NCBI GenBank assembly: GCA_002632355.1
Contig: NSJJ01000002.1
Coordinates: 1-64,000 of the forward strand
Reading direction: 5' to 3'
Length of the DNA: 64,000 nucleotides
From: Sulfuricella denitrificans
GTDB taxonomy: Bacteria; Pseudomonadota; Gammaproteobacteria; Burkholderiales; Sulfuricellaceae
Under the pieces are notes generated by a model that did not search any database, had not been told where the DNA came from, and worked only from the letters and a program-made list of their open reading frames with translations. A program made the position numbers and the translations under genes. This document shows, in pieces, positions 27,541 to 36,809 of the stretch. Every line of letters begins with the position of its first letter. Within the stretch, counting starts at the first letter, position 1.

Positions 27541-28624
27541 CCCCCGCCTTTCTGTACCAGTCCAGCACGCCCGAATTCATCATATGCTCGAGCAGCACTG
27601 CGCTGCGGTCCTTTTCCATGGTTTCATACTGTTCCAGATCTTCCGGCCGGTTCCTGAGAATCTCCAGGAAGACCTTCATCAGCCGGGCATCCCAATAGCC
27701 GCGCGCGGTTTCTTCCTCCATGATCCGGATCACCTCTTCCCGTGGGAAAGCAGGCTTGTAGGGGCGTTCGCTGGAAAGCGCATCGAAGATATCGAGTATC
27801 TGGAACACCCGGGCCAGCAAGGGAACTTCCTCGCCCCTGAGGCCATCCGGGTAGCCCGAACCATCCTGCCGCTCGTGGTGGGAACGAACGATGTCCACAG
27901 CCTTGGTCATGGTACGCAGCGGACTGCACAATTGCGCACCGATGACAGTATGCTGTTTCATGATCAACCACTCTTCCGGCGTCAGCTTGCCCCGCTTCAG
28001 CAGGATGGAATCCGGGATGCCCAGCTTGCCGATATCGTGCAACACGCCGCCGCGGCGCAGCGCTTCCAGTTCATTGAAGGAAAGCCCCAGTGCCTTTCCG
28101 AATACCAGGCCGTAGTGAGAAAGCCGGCTGCAATGATCGCCGGTGTTTTCGTCCCGCGCCTCCACCATGCGCGCCAGGGAAAACAGCACCGATTCGGTAT
28201 CGTCAAGCCGGTCGGTCAAGCGCTTGCGCTCGATCGCCGCATGCACGCGCGCCGACAGTTCCAGCATATTGAAAGGCTTGGTCACGTAATCGTCGGCACC
28301 GACATCCATGCCGCGCACGACATTATCCGGCTCGCCCAGCGAAGTCAGAATGATCACCGGCAACAGGGTCAGGCCAAGGTCCTTGCGGATACGGCGGCAG
28401 GTCTCGAAACCGTCGATCCCCGGCATCATGATGTCCATCAGCACCACATCGACCTGGGTGACTTTCAGGATGCGTAGCGCCTCTTCACCGTCACACGCCT
28501 CGATCACCTCGTATTCCGGGGGTTTCAAAGCGTAGTGGAGCAACTTGCGGTTGGTCGCCATGTCGTCCACCACCAGCACCTTTGCAGGCGCAAAATCTGA
28601 AATGGATCTTGCGTCACCCTTCAT
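27527..28624 (-). CDS. Receiver-HD-GYP response regulator (c-di-GMP phosphodiesterase, RpfG-like)
   Basis: A 365-aa protein. The receiver (about 13-130) has VVDDMATNR, phospho-acceptor Asp64 in VVLMDIMMPG, and Lys in YVTKPF. The HD-GYP domain has HDIGKLGIP and HHERQDGSGYPDGL, the metal and substrate residues expected for c-di-GMP hydrolysis. It is the first gene of the 19-kb unit, with GGAG upstream of the ATG at 28624, and overlaps the CheW gene. It could be phosphorylated by the array CheA, so that the array controls c-di-GMP breakdown directly. Confidence 0.94.
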   Translation of the reverse strand: MKGDARSISDFAPAKVLVVDDMATNRKLLHYALKPPEYEVIEACDGEEALRILKVTQVDVVLMDIMMPGIDGFETCRRIRKDLGLTLLPVIILTSLGEPDNVVRGMDVGADDYVTKPFNMLELSARVHAAIERKRLTDRLDDTESVLFSLARMVEARDENTGDHCSRLSHYGLVFGKALGLSFNELEALRRGGVLHDIGKLGIPDSILLKRGKLTPEEWLIMKQHTVIGAQLCSPLRTMTKAVDIVRSHHERQDGSGYPDGLRGEEVPLLARVFQILDIFDALSSERPYKPAFPREEVIRIMEEETARGYWDARLMKVFLEILRNRPEDLEQYETMEKDRSAVLLEHMMNSGVLDWYRKAGDDPA

Positions 28625-28684
28625 GTGTTCTCCTGCGCCTAAAATGTTTGAAATGACCGTATGCTTATCTGACCAGTATTAAAC

Positions 28685-28697
28685 TTGCTTAAAGCAA
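28685..28697. promoter_or_regulatory. Palindrome TTGCTT-A-AAGCAA in the leader of the 19-kb unit
   Basis: This perfect palindrome lies 61 nt before the ATG at 28624 in the 162-nt gap between the hybrid kinase gene and the HD-GYP gene. The gap is AT-rich, unlike its surroundings, and holds a TATAAACT stretch on the minus strand that could serve as a -10 region. It is a candidate operator or promoter element for the long unit; the regulator is unknown. Confidence 0.35.
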
Positions 28698-28786
28698 TAC
28701 AGTTTATACCTTCTTTTTGATCGGCAACACTGTACCAAAGTCCGGTCGCGCACAAATGTTGCCGCCTGAACAGGACCGCACCCGCC

Positions 28787-31700
28787 TCATGTGCTGGCAT
28801 TTGCTGCCAGGGCTGCACGAGCAGTTTGCAAGGTTTCCAGCGCCTGCTCGTAAGCGAAATCCCCGATCTGCTGTTCCAGCGTCACGGTCGCCAGCTGCCC
28901 CAGAACGCTGCGCAGCGAGGACGCATTCTCGTGAAAAAGCGTATTGGCCTGCATATTACCTCCGGCCAGCAGGGCTTCGAGTTGGTCCAGCAGGGCCCGC
29001 AGCTGCGTGCTGTCCAGCTTTCCGGCCGGGGCGGCAGGCGCACCTTCGGGCAGAACTGAGAGCAGTGCTGCCGCAAGGGTCGCCTGTTCGGCTTCGAGCG
29101 CAGCGGAAAGGGTGACGATATCTTCCGCATGACGCTGTTCACGTATCGCCGCTTCCAGCCCGCCCGCCAGGGCCTGAACCCGGATGGCGCCGAGGGTACC
29201 GGAGACCCCCTTGAGCGAGTGCGCCAGGCGCAGGGCATCGGCAGTATTTCCTGCGGCATGGCTTGCGCGCAGGGCGGTCATGTCATCGCCATGGCTCTGC
29301 ACATATTGCCGCAATAGCCGGACCAGGCTTTCCATTTTGCCGCGCACGCTTCTCAGGGCGAGCGTCGAATCGAATCCGGGAATGCTGTCCAGTTGTACCC
29401 GCATGGCGTCTTGTCCAGTGTCGACCGGCGTTGTCAATGCGGCAGAAGCGGCCAGGGGCTGTTCGCGCTTCGGCAGCCATTTCAGCAGCGTACTGAAAAG
29501 CACTTCCGGATCGACCGGTTTGGCGATGAAATCATTCATGCCAGCGGCTTGGCAGCGCTTGCGATCCGTATCGAAGGCATTGGCAGTCATGGCCAGGATC
29601 GGTGTCGCATCACGCCCAGACAGGCTGCGAATGATCCCCGTCGCTTCTAATCCGTCCATCTCCGGCATCTGAATGTCCATCAGGATCAGGTCATAGGCTT
29701 TCCGCTGCGCCATTTCGACTGCTGCCTGTCCGTTATCTGCCAGCTCGACAGACAATCCGGCACCTTGCAACAGTTCCAGCGCCACTTCCTGATTGATCGG
29801 ATTATCCTCGGCCAGCAAAATTGTCATGCCCTGGCATTGCTGCGCAAGAAGAAACTCCGTCGAAGAGGCTGGCGGGCTCGCATCCGGAACCATGCCGGTT
29901 CCCATCAGCAGGCTGACCAGCAGGTCATGCAGACTGGACAAAGTCACCGGCTTGACCAACTGGGCAGTGATTCCGGCATGGCGGACCTGTTCCTGAATAC
30001 CGATATCGTCCGGAACCATGGCGACCACATGAGGCGGCAGGCTGTTGTGGAGCGGTAGCGCTGAAACCTGTTTCGCCACCCCGGAGAGATCGGGGCCGGT
30101 TGAACGCCAGTCGAAAAGGGCACAATCGAAAGGGGTATTTTCACTGTCAGCGACTTCCATTGCTTTCAGCGCCTGATTGACCGAATTCACGCTGGTGACG
30201 TGCAAACCCAGCGTTTCCAGCATTTTCCTGGCCACCCCTCGCGTACTGAGCAGTCCATCCACCAGCAATACGCGCCGGTCAGGCAGCGTGCCGCAGATCT
30301 GGCGCGCATCCGGATGATCCGGTTTGCCCAGACGCGCGGTAAACCAGAAAATGCTGCCTTTGCCGGGCTCGCTTTCCACACCGGTCTCGCCGCCCATCAG
30401 TTGTGCCAGGCGCTGGGTAATTACCAGCCCCAGCCCGGTGCCGCCGTATTTCCGGGTAATCGAGTTGTCCGCCTGTTCGAAGGGAGTGAACAGGTGATCC
30501 AGTGCTTTCTGGCTGACGCCGATGCCGCTATCCTGTATTTCGAAGCGCACCAGCACTTCGGCCTCGTTTTCTTCAACGATTCTGGCGCGCACGATCACTG
30601 AACCCTGCTCGGTAAATTTGACCGCATTGCTGGCATAGTTGAGCAGGGATTGTCCCAACCGCATCGGATCGCCCCGTAATACCCGCGACAGGGCCGGATC
30701 GATGTCTACCACCAGCTCCAGTTCCTTGGCCAGCGCTTTCTCCGCTACCATGGAACACACATTTTCCACCACCCGGTCCAGTTCGAAGTCGGATTGTTCC
30801 AGCGCAAACTTGCCGGCTTCGATCTTGGAAAGGTCCAGAATATCGTTGATCAGCACCAGCAAATGATGTGCGCTATCTTCAATCCGGCTCAACTTACGCC
30901 GCTGCCCGGCATCGAGGCTGCCCCGCCGCAACAGGTGCGCAAGTCCGATGATGGCATTCATCGGCGTCCTGATCTCGTGGCTCATGTTGGCGAGGAAGGC
31001 GCTCTTGGCTTGGGTGGCGGCCTCGGCCTGGTCCCGCGCTTCGGCCAGTTGCTGCGTGCGCTCCGCCACCAGTTCTTCCAGATGGTTGCGGTGCTGGTCC
31101 AGTTCCATGCCGATACGTTTCTTCTCGGTGATGTCCTCCTTGATGGCCAGGTAATGGGTGATGCTACCGTCGGACTGGCGTATCGGCGTGAGGCGGGCGA
31201 ATTCGGCATATTCGCTGCCATCCTTGCGCCGGTTGATCATTTCGCCCTTCCATGGCCGCCCGTGCGTCAGCGCCTCCCATAGCTCGACATAGGTTGAACG
31301 CGGCGTCTTGCCCGATTGCAGAATGCGCGGGTTCTTGCCCATCACTTCCTCTCGGCTGTAGCCAGTGGCCTGGATGAAGGCTTCATTGACGTACTCGATA
31401 TTGGCGTCGAGATCGGCAATCACGATGCTCTCCGGGCTCTGCTCCACTGCAAGGGAAAGCTTGCGAACAGACTCTTCGGCCTTTTTTCGACTGGTGATGT
31501 CGCGCACAATGCCGACTGCCTGCCAGCGCTCGCCGACCTGGATGCCGGAGAGAGAAAGCTCGATGGGAAATTCGTGACCATCCCTGTGCAGTGCCGTCAG
31601 TTCGAGCGTCCGGCCAATGGCCGCTCCTGATCCGTTCCGGGAAAAATCCGGAAAGGCGTTATGGTGGGCTGCGTGAAAACGCTCGGGCGCAAGCTTGTTG

Positions 31701-32923
31701 TGCAAATTGCGACCGATGATCTCGTCACGGCGGTAACCGAAAATGCGTTCCGCAGCCGGGTTCCATTGCAGGACCGTGCCTTTTTCCCCGTCCATGACGA
31801 TAAAGGCATCCTGGATGCTATCCACGGCGGAGTGATAGCGGAGCTCGCTTATCTCCAGCTCGGTTTTTGACTGCTGGGACAGCATGGCCTGCTCCAGTTG
31901 CTGCTGCAGGATCGTCGAGCGATAGCGGTTATCCTGGGCACGCCACCAGAACCAGATTGCGGTTCCCGCGCCGCCGAGCAGCAGCACAGTGGCCAACCCC
32001 ATCCAGAACAGTTGTCGCTGCAGCGGCGCATCGACCTCGATCTGGTCCTGTTTGGCGACCAGCAGCCAGGACGTGCCCGGGACGCGATTGGCATAGGCCA
32101 GCACCAGCTCGCCAACATAGTCGCGCGAGTACCTGAGGATGCCGCTCTCGCCTCGTTCAAGCCGTGCAACAGCCAGATCCGGTCGGCTGGCCGCAGCACG
32201 GACACTCATCGGCGGCGCCTTGCGCGTAACGAGAAAATGAATCTCGTTGCCATCACGCCGCGCCAGCACGGTTTCTCCACTCGCAGAAGGCAGCGGCCAT
32301 TTCCGCAACAGGGGGAATATTTGCTTTTCCGCCGCCATGCCCAGGTACAGCGCACCGATGGCCTGACTGCCCTGAGCATCGCTCAGCTTCAGGGGCGCGA
32401 TCATGCCAAGCTGGATGGCCTGTCCGTCATGCTGGTGAAAATCCACCAGCAGCGGCTGATCCTGCCGCATCGCGGCAATGGCTTCCTCGCGGTGAGCTTC
32501 ATCCAGTGGTGCGGTCGTGTTGCTTCGCAGGCGGACACGCCCCTCCCGGTCGAACAGGATGATGTCCTCGTAGCCGTAGCTTTCCTGCAGGAAAATCATG
32601 CGCTGCTGCAACAGCCGGACCGCTTCGCTGTCCTCTATGCCATTATCCAGCCAGTGTTTGAACATCTGAGGGAAGAGGGAGTCCGTACCAAGGAATGTGG
32701 CGTCGGATCGCCGCTCGGCAAGCCAGTTTTCGAGCTGGGCCGTCTTCAGTTCAGCGACTGCCTGCAGGCTGGCTTCAACGCTGGTGCGGCGCTCGTCGCG
32801 CAAGCTCTGGTAGGCGATCAGGGCGAGCAGCAGCAGTGCGACGGCGCTGGCGAAGAAAGCCAGCAAGGGCAGGAGCGGACGGGCCGGGACCGGGACATCG
32901 CTGGCTACCGTGGCTGGGATCAT
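28787..32923 (-). CDS. Hybrid sensor histidine kinase (Cache-PAS-PAS-kinase-receiver-receiver-HPt)
   Basis: A 1,378-aa kinase. TM1 is near 18-40, then a Cache-type periplasmic domain (about 45-305), and TM2 near 308-330. Two PAS/PAC units and a coiled coil lead to HisKA ([17 protein letters not shown]) and an ATPase with QDSGIGVS and KYGGTGLGL. Receiver 1 is diverged ([11 protein letters not shown]) but keeps Asp in ALFDWRS and Lys in LVKPV. Receiver 2 is canonical ([31 protein letters not shown]). A C-terminal HPt has its His in [13 protein letters not shown]. The full relay could phosphorylate the HD-GYP regulator encoded 51 nt upstream or others nearby. Confidence 0.95.
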   Translation of the reverse strand: MIPATVASDVPVPARPLLPLLAFFASAVALLLLALIAYQSLRDERRTSVEASLQAVAELKTAQLENWLAERRSDATFLGTDSLFPQMFKHWLDNGIEDSEAVRLLQQRMIFLQESYGYEDIILFDREGRVRLRSNTTAPLDEAHREEAIAAMRQDQPLLVDFHQHDGQAIQLGMIAPLKLSDAQGSQAIGALYLGMAAEKQIFPLLRKWPLPSASGETVLARRDGNEIHFLVTRKAPPMSVRAAASRPDLAVARLERGESGILRYSRDYVGELVLAYANRVPGTSWLLVAKQDQIEVDAPLQRQLFWMGLATVLLLGGAGTAIWFWWRAQDNRYRSTILQQQLEQAMLSQQSKTELEISELRYHSAVDSIQDAFIVMDGEKGTVLQWNPAAERIFGYRRDEIIGRNLHNKLAPERFHAAHHNAFPDFSRNGSGAAIGRTLELTALHRDGHEFPIELSLSGIQVGERWQAVGIVRDITSRKKAEESVRKLSLAVEQSPESIVIADLDANIEYVNEAFIQATGYSREEVMGKNPRILQSGKTPRSTYVELWEALTHGRPWKGEMINRRKDGSEYAEFARLTPIRQSDGSITHYLAIKEDITEKKRIGMELDQHRNHLEELVAERTQQLAEARDQAEAATQAKSAFLANMSHEIRTPMNAIIGLAHLLRRGSLDAGQRRKLSRIEDSAHHLLVLINDILDLSKIEAGKFALEQSDFELDRVVENVCSMVAEKALAKELELVVDIDPALSRVLRGDPMRLGQSLLNYASNAVKFTEQGSVIVRARIVEENEAEVLVRFEIQDSGIGVSQKALDHLFTPFEQADNSITRKYGGTGLGLVITQRLAQLMGGETGVESEPGKGSIFWFTARLGKPDHPDARQICGTLPDRRVLLVDGLLSTRGVARKMLETLGLHVTSVNSVNQALKAMEVADSENTPFDCALFDWRSTGPDLSGVAKQVSALPLHNSLPPHVVAMVPDDIGIQEQVRHAGITAQLVKPVTLSSLHDLLVSLLMGTGMVPDASPPASSTEFLLAQQCQGMTILLAEDNPINQEVALELLQGAGLSVELADNGQAAVEMAQRKAYDLILMDIQMPEMDGLEATGIIRSLSGRDATPILAMTANAFDTDRKRCQAAGMNDFIAKPVDPEVLFSTLLKWLPKREQPLAASAALTTPVDTGQDAMRVQLDSIPGFDSTLALRSVRGKMESLVRLLRQYVQSHGDDMTALRASHAAGNTADALRLAHSLKGVSGTLGAIRVQALAGGLEAAIREQRHAEDIVTLSAALEAEQATLAAALLSVLPEGAPAAPAGKLDSTQLRALLDQLEALLAGGNMQANTLFHENASSLRSVLGQLATVTLEQQIGDFAYEQALETLQTARAALAANAST

Positions 32924-32974
32924 GTCAGGCCCCGATCAGGTTTGCTGTGCGCTTGCCGGCCTGTAAAATCAGGG

Positions 32975-34093
32975 TCAGCCCTTCGCGTTTTGCTGGCTGG
33001 CGAAGGCATAGGCTTTTTCCCTGAACAGTTTCAGGCAGGCGTCGACAGCTACGGGGTCGAACTGCACGCCCCTGTGACGGGAAATTTCCTCCAGTGCGGC
33101 CTCCACGCCGAGGGCGGGCCGGTAGGGGCGATGCGAGCTGATGGCTTCGACCACATCCGCCACCGCCAGGATTTTTGCCTCGATCAGGATTTCGTCCGCT
33201 TTAAGGCCCAGGGGATAGCCGGAACCGTCCAGCCGCTCATGGTGTTGCATCACCATTTCGGCAATCGGCCAGGGGAAATCGATCCCCTTCACGATTTCGT
33301 GGCCGACCTCGGGGTGAGTCCGGATCAGATCCAACTGCAGATCTGAAACACGTCCCGGCCAGCTCAGGATTTCCGCCGGAACGTAGATCTTGCCGATATC
33401 GTGAATCAGCCCGCCCAGGCGCAGGCCTTCGATCTGCTCCGGCGGCAGGCTCATTTCACTGCCGATAGCGACGGCGAGTTCGGAGACCCGGTGCTGGTGT
33501 CCGGCGGTATAAGGGTCGCGTTTTTCCAGCGCCAGGGCGATCGCCTCGATGGTTTCGACCAGAGTCAGTTGCAGTTTTTCAAGATTCTTCAGCCGCTCCA
33601 GATCGATACGCAGGTTTTCCGCTACGCGCCGCGCCACTTCGGCTTCGAGGAAGGCATTCTGGTCGCGTAACCAGTCGCGGGCGCGCTTGGCTTCCAGCTG
33701 TGTGCGAACCCGAGCCATCACAATAGAGGGACGCAGGGGTTTGGTGATGTAATCCACAGCGCCCAGGTCCAGGCCGCGCTGCTCGTCCTCGCTGGCGTCC
33801 ATGGCGGTAACGAAAATGACGGGAATGTCGCGCGTGGCCGAATTTTCCTTGAGACACGCCAGAACGGCATAACCGTCCATTTCCGGCATCATCACATCGA
33901 GCAGGATAAGGTCAATTTCCGGGTTGGCCTCAAAGAGATGGCAAGCGCGCTGGCCGGAATTCGCCACCAGCACCCGGTATTTTTCCTGCAGGATTTCGCC
34001 CAGCACCGCCAGGTTTTCAGGACGGTCATCGACGATCAGGATCGTGGCGGCACGAGTTTCTTCCACTGGAACGGCTGAAACGGATAAGGCCAT
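32975..34093 (-). CDS. Receiver-HD-GYP response regulator (c-di-GMP phosphodiesterase)
   Basis: A 372-aa protein starting at the ATG at 34093, behind CCGGAGG; a TTG one codon upstream is possible. The receiver has IVDDRPENL, phospho-acceptor Asp in LILLDVMMPEMDG, and Lys in YITKPL. A coiled coil (about 140-175) joins it to the HD-GYP domain with HDIGKIYVP and HHERLDGSGYPLGLK. It is probably the output of the hybrid kinase encoded next. It is the first leftward gene of the 34-kb signalling region, and its leader holds two adjacent hairpins. Confidence 0.94.
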   Translation of the reverse strand: MALSVSAVPVEETRAATILIVDDRPENLAVLGEILQEKYRVLVANSGQRACHLFEANPEIDLILLDVMMPEMDGYAVLACLKENSATRDIPVIFVTAMDASEDEQRGLDLGAVDYITKPLRPSIVMARVRTQLEAKRARDWLRDQNAFLEAEVARRVAENLRIDLERLKNLEKLQLTLVETIEAIALALEKRDPYTAGHQHRVSELAVAIGSEMSLPPEQIEGLRLGGLIHDIGKIYVPAEILSWPGRVSDLQLDLIRTHPEVGHEIVKGIDFPWPIAEMVMQHHERLDGSGYPLGLKADEILIEAKILAVADVVEAISSHRPYRPALGVEAALEEISRHRGVQFDPVAVDACLKLFREKAYAFASQQNAKG

Positions 34094-34112
34094 CAAGCAA
34101 ACCCTCCGGAGT

Positions 34113-34154
34113 GACTGAAAATACTTCAGTCAGCTTCAAACAGAAAATTTGAAG
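34113..34154 (-). promoter_or_regulatory. Two adjacent perfect 7-bp hairpins in the leader of the HD-GYP gene
   Basis: GACTGAA/TTCAGTC (34113-34131, 5-nt loop) and CTTCAAA/TTTGAAG (34134-34154, 7-nt loop) lie two bases apart, just upstream of the ribosome site and ATG at 34093. They could fold in the leftward mRNA or be paired protein-binding sites. The surrounding 345-nt gap (34094-34438) is AT-rich and otherwise holds only promoter-like sequence for the two diverging genes. Confidence 0.4.
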
Positions 34155-34271
34155 TTTATTGATAAAAAACAGTTCAAATAATACGCTTTTCATGCTGTAT
34201 TCATAGTCTTTTGTCAGATGGAATCTGTTTCCGGGTTAGCAAAACAGCCAAAATCTACACACAATACCTGA

Positions 34272-34299
34272 TTGTTTTAATCATCTTTTGCTCTATATT
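34272..34299 (+). promoter_or_regulatory. Possible sigma-70-type promoter for the rightward small genes
   Basis: TTGTTT at 34272-34277 and TATATT at 34294-34299 are 16 nt apart in an AT-rich stretch upstream of the gene at 34439. This would leave a leader of roughly 130 nt. Visual match only. Confidence 0.3.
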
Positions 34300-34438
34300 T
34301 GATACATGAACATCGGCTGCCGGTTCAGCGGTTTTCAGCCTGATGAACCGGAATCCGGTGCAAACGGGGCGGCGGGATTTGCGCATATCACACGAGGTTG
34401 CGCATTTCCGCCACGGCATGAATCGCAAGGAGATTAAA

Positions 34439-34855
34439 ATGAAATCAGCTCACATCGACTATTCGGGCATGGACCTGGACTACAGGATGGCAAGCAGCCT
34501 GGCCGCCACGCTTGCCGACAAGGATCCCATGATCATCGATCCTGTCATGGTTGCATGGCACGACAAAAAGGCGGCGCGGATGTCCCCCACCATCGAGGGC
34601 GCCAATCTCAACACGCGCTGGCACGACTATGGAGAAAGCCATGGCGGCAAGCTTGAGATCGACGTCAATGGCGAATTCGATTTCATCTTCGGGGATTCCA
34701 GCGCCTTCGAGCCCTACGGCCCCAGCCCTTACATCAATCTGCACGACAAACGCGGCAACGAGTACCTGTGCCAGATCAACGCCCTGCGCGATCCGCACGA
34801 TCCGAGCAAGGAAGCGTGCGTGGAACTGGACGACTGGACCAGCAAGCTGACTTAG
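34439..34855 (+). CDS. Small conserved protein, AF1514/DUF5619-like
   Basis: A 138-aa soluble protein of unknown function. I chose the ATG at 34439 because AAGGAGATTAAA precedes it; a frame from 34343 lacks a ribosome site. The LDLDYRMASSLAATLADKDP opening, the MVAWHDKKAARMSP segment and the ESHGGKLEIDVNG-FDFIF core resemble the DUF5619 (AF1514) family as I remember it, a family of small proteins with no assigned role. It is followed by a strong hairpin and then a second small gene. Confidence 0.75.
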   Translation: MKSAHIDYSGMDLDYRMASSLAATLADKDPMIIDPVMVAWHDKKAARMSPTIEGANLNTRWHDYGESHGGKLEIDVNGEFDFIFGDSSAFEPYGPSPYINLHDKRGNEYLCQINALRDPHDPSKEACVELDDWTSKLT

Positions 34856-34859
34856 CATT

Positions 34860-34882
34860 GCCCCTGGGGGTGTCCCCGGGGC
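34860..34882 (+). terminator. GC-rich hairpin between two small genes
   Basis: GCCCCtGGGG and CCCCGGGGC can pair around a short loop with one bulged T, 5 nt after the stop at 34855. No T-run follows, and the next gene starts 46 nt later. It could be an mRNA-stabilising or attenuating hairpin rather than a full terminator. Confidence 0.45.
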
Positions 34883-34927
34883 ATCCAAAACTGAATAAAT
34901 CGGCATTCTTGGCGTTGGAGATAAATC

Positions 34928-35302
34928 ATGTCCGAACACAATTCACTTATCGCTTCCTACGCGAACCACAATCTGGCCAGGGACACCGTCAGAAAGCTCC
35001 AGGGCACGGGGTTCGACATGGACAAGCTTTTTGTCGTCGCGAGGGATGGGGAAATGTCTCTGGAAAGCGCTGGCGCTGCTGTGGTGAGCACCCTGAGCGA
35101 TCTCGGAGCCGAGCAATTCGGCTGCATTCCCAGGGAAAACATTCCCAATTACGAGGACGAGCTGAAAGTCGACCGGCTGCTCATTGTGGCCCACGGCACG
35201 CCCGACGAGATCGAGCAGGCCCGGAGTGTCATCGACGCCACTCATCCCGAGGGGTGGGACGGGAATGTGGGCTGCGCGATTTTCTACGGCTGCGTCGATT
35301 AG
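34928..35302 (+). CDS. Small soluble protein resembling YflT/DUF1269-type stress proteins
   Basis: A 124-aa protein with an opening typical of the YflT general-stress fold: IASYANHNLARDTVRKLQGTGF, then KLFVVARDGE, then a second half beginning VDRLLIVAHGTPDEIEQA. This is an inference from pattern. It has a GGAGA site upstream of the ATG and no signal peptide or membrane segment. It follows the DUF5619-like gene in the same direction, separated by the hairpin, so the two may share a transcript at different levels. Confidence 0.7.
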   Translation: MSEHNSLIASYANHNLARDTVRKLQGTGFDMDKLFVVARDGEMSLESAGAAVVSTLSDLGAEQFGCIPRENIPNYEDELKVDRLLIVAHGTPDEIEQARSVIDATHPEGWDGNVGCAIFYGCVD

Positions 35303-35465
35303 GGCGCACGGATAAACCTGTCCTTACGCCATTGCGAGCACAGCGAAGCCATCTGGTTTTGGCTGAAACCAACATTCCGGATGGCTTCAGATTCAGCTTG
35401 TCCCGCAGGAAAAACTGCTGCAAAGTGAAATGCAATCGTCACAAGTCTCAAGCCGTGGGAGCCAT

Positions 35466-36809
35466 ATGTTCAAATTGCTGCGCTTCTACTCGATAGCAAG
35501 CTTCGTCAGTATTTTTATCACGGCAGCCCTGCTCACCCTGTTCTATCGCCAGATCACCATTCAGTGGAATACCCAGCTTGCGGAAAAGAACAACACCGCC
35601 CTGGCCCAGACAGTGCTGAATTCCGTCAGACCTGTACTCATGCAATACCTGGACGGAACTGAACGGCTGAAAAGCCACCCACAGGACTTTCCGGCTGAAG
35701 TGGCTGCAGTCATCGAAAACGTGGTGCGGGATACGCCTGTCGTCCGTTTCAAGGTTTACAACCGCGAAGGCAGGATCAGCTTTTCGTCCAATGCCAGCCA
35801 GATCGGCATGGACCAGAGCCGGAACACCGGCTTCATGACGGCAATCGGCGGCAAAAGTGTCAGCCGCCTGATTTACCGCGACAGTTTCAACCCCTTCGAT
35901 AAAGTCACCGAGGAAGATAACCTGTTGCAGTCCTACATCCCGGTACGCATCAGCCCGGACGAACCGGTCCATGGCGTGTTCGAGATATATACCGACGTAA
36001 ACCAGATGGTGCGCGAGAACAATTTCATCGTATTCATCGCACTGCTGGGCGCAGAACTGATCATGGCCGTTCTTTTCGTGGCCCTGGTGCTCATCGTCCG
36101 GCGCGGCAACCAGCGCCTCGAAACGCAGCAGCAAGGCATTCACAAAAGGGCCCTCACGCTCGAAATGCTCTCGAACCGCCTGCTGAACAGCGACGAAGAG
36201 GAGAAACAGAAAATCGCCTTCGATCTGCACGAGGGTCTAGCCCAGACCCTGAGCGCGATCAAGGCCAATATCGAGAGTAGCCGGATGCTCATCGGTAGCG
36301 ACAATAAAAATGCCAGGGCGCTGGAATCGATCGTCCCGGTCATCCAGGGCGCGATCCAGGAGGTCAGGAGCATCGCGACGGGGCTGCGGCCATCCAGTCT
36401 GGACGAACTCGGGCTGATTCCGACGATCAACTGGTTCTGCCGCGAATTCGAGCGCTCGAATCAGGATATCCGGGTCGAACTGGCGCTTTCAGGCGAAGAA
36501 GAGCGTATCCCCACGGCGCTGAAAATTGTCATTTACCGCATCATCGAGTCGGCATTCAACAACATCGCGCAACATGCCCATACCGACTGGATCCTTCTCG
36601 ATCTGCGGATCGAAAATGATACCCTCGCCCTGAAAATCAGCAGCGCGCCGGACACCTCTCCGGCGGGGCAGGACCCGGCCCCGGATCTTCAATTGCGCTT
36701 TGCCGAGGCACAGGAACGCACGCTGCTTTCGGGCGGGATTTTCCAGGCAGCAGAGGACCTGATCGGGACGATGACGCTCACTTCAACGTGGCCAGTCCAG
36801 AAGGGATAA
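35466..36809 (+). CDS. Membrane sensor of the NarX/DegS kinase family with a degenerate ATPase domain
   Basis: A 447-aa protein from the ATG at 35466. TM1 is near 10-32, a periplasmic domain about 33-190, and TM2 near 193-218. The HisKA_3 box keeps the His (IAFDLHEGLAQTLSAI) with Glu after it in place of Asp. The ATPase keeps an N-box-like IIESAFNNIAQHA, but the DxGxGF box is replaced by an SSAPDTSPAGQ stretch, and the GLGL/GMRER segment is not recognisable. It is probably catalytically weak or dead, perhaps acting only as a phosphatase. It converges with the regulator gene at 36810 with no gap. Confidence 0.87.
   Translation: MFKLLRFYSIASFVSIFITAALLTLFYRQITIQWNTQLAEKNNTALAQTVLNSVRPVLMQYLDGTERLKSHPQDFPAEVAAVIENVVRDTPVVRFKVYNREGRISFSSNASQIGMDQSRNTGFMTAIGGKSVSRLIYRDSFNPFDKVTEEDNLLQSYIPVRISPDEPVHGVFEIYTDVNQMVRENNFIVFIALLGAELIMAVLFVALVLIVRRGNQRLETQQQGIHKRALTLEMLSNRLLNSDEEEKQKIAFDLHEGLAQTLSAIKANIESSRMLIGSDNKNARALESIVPVIQGAIQEVRSIATGLRPSSLDELGLIPTINWFCREFERSNQDIRVELALSGEEERIPTALKIVIYRIIESAFNNIAQHAHTDWILLDLRIENDTLALKISSAPDTSPAGQDPAPDLQLRFAEAQERTLLSGGIFQAAEDLIGTMTLTSTWPVQKG

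Noticed and set aside
29870-30330. First receiver of the hybrid kinase considered as dead
   Set aside because: The acidic pair is weakened, but the phospho-acceptor Asp (ALFDWRS) and the Lys-Pro are present, so function cannot be excluded.
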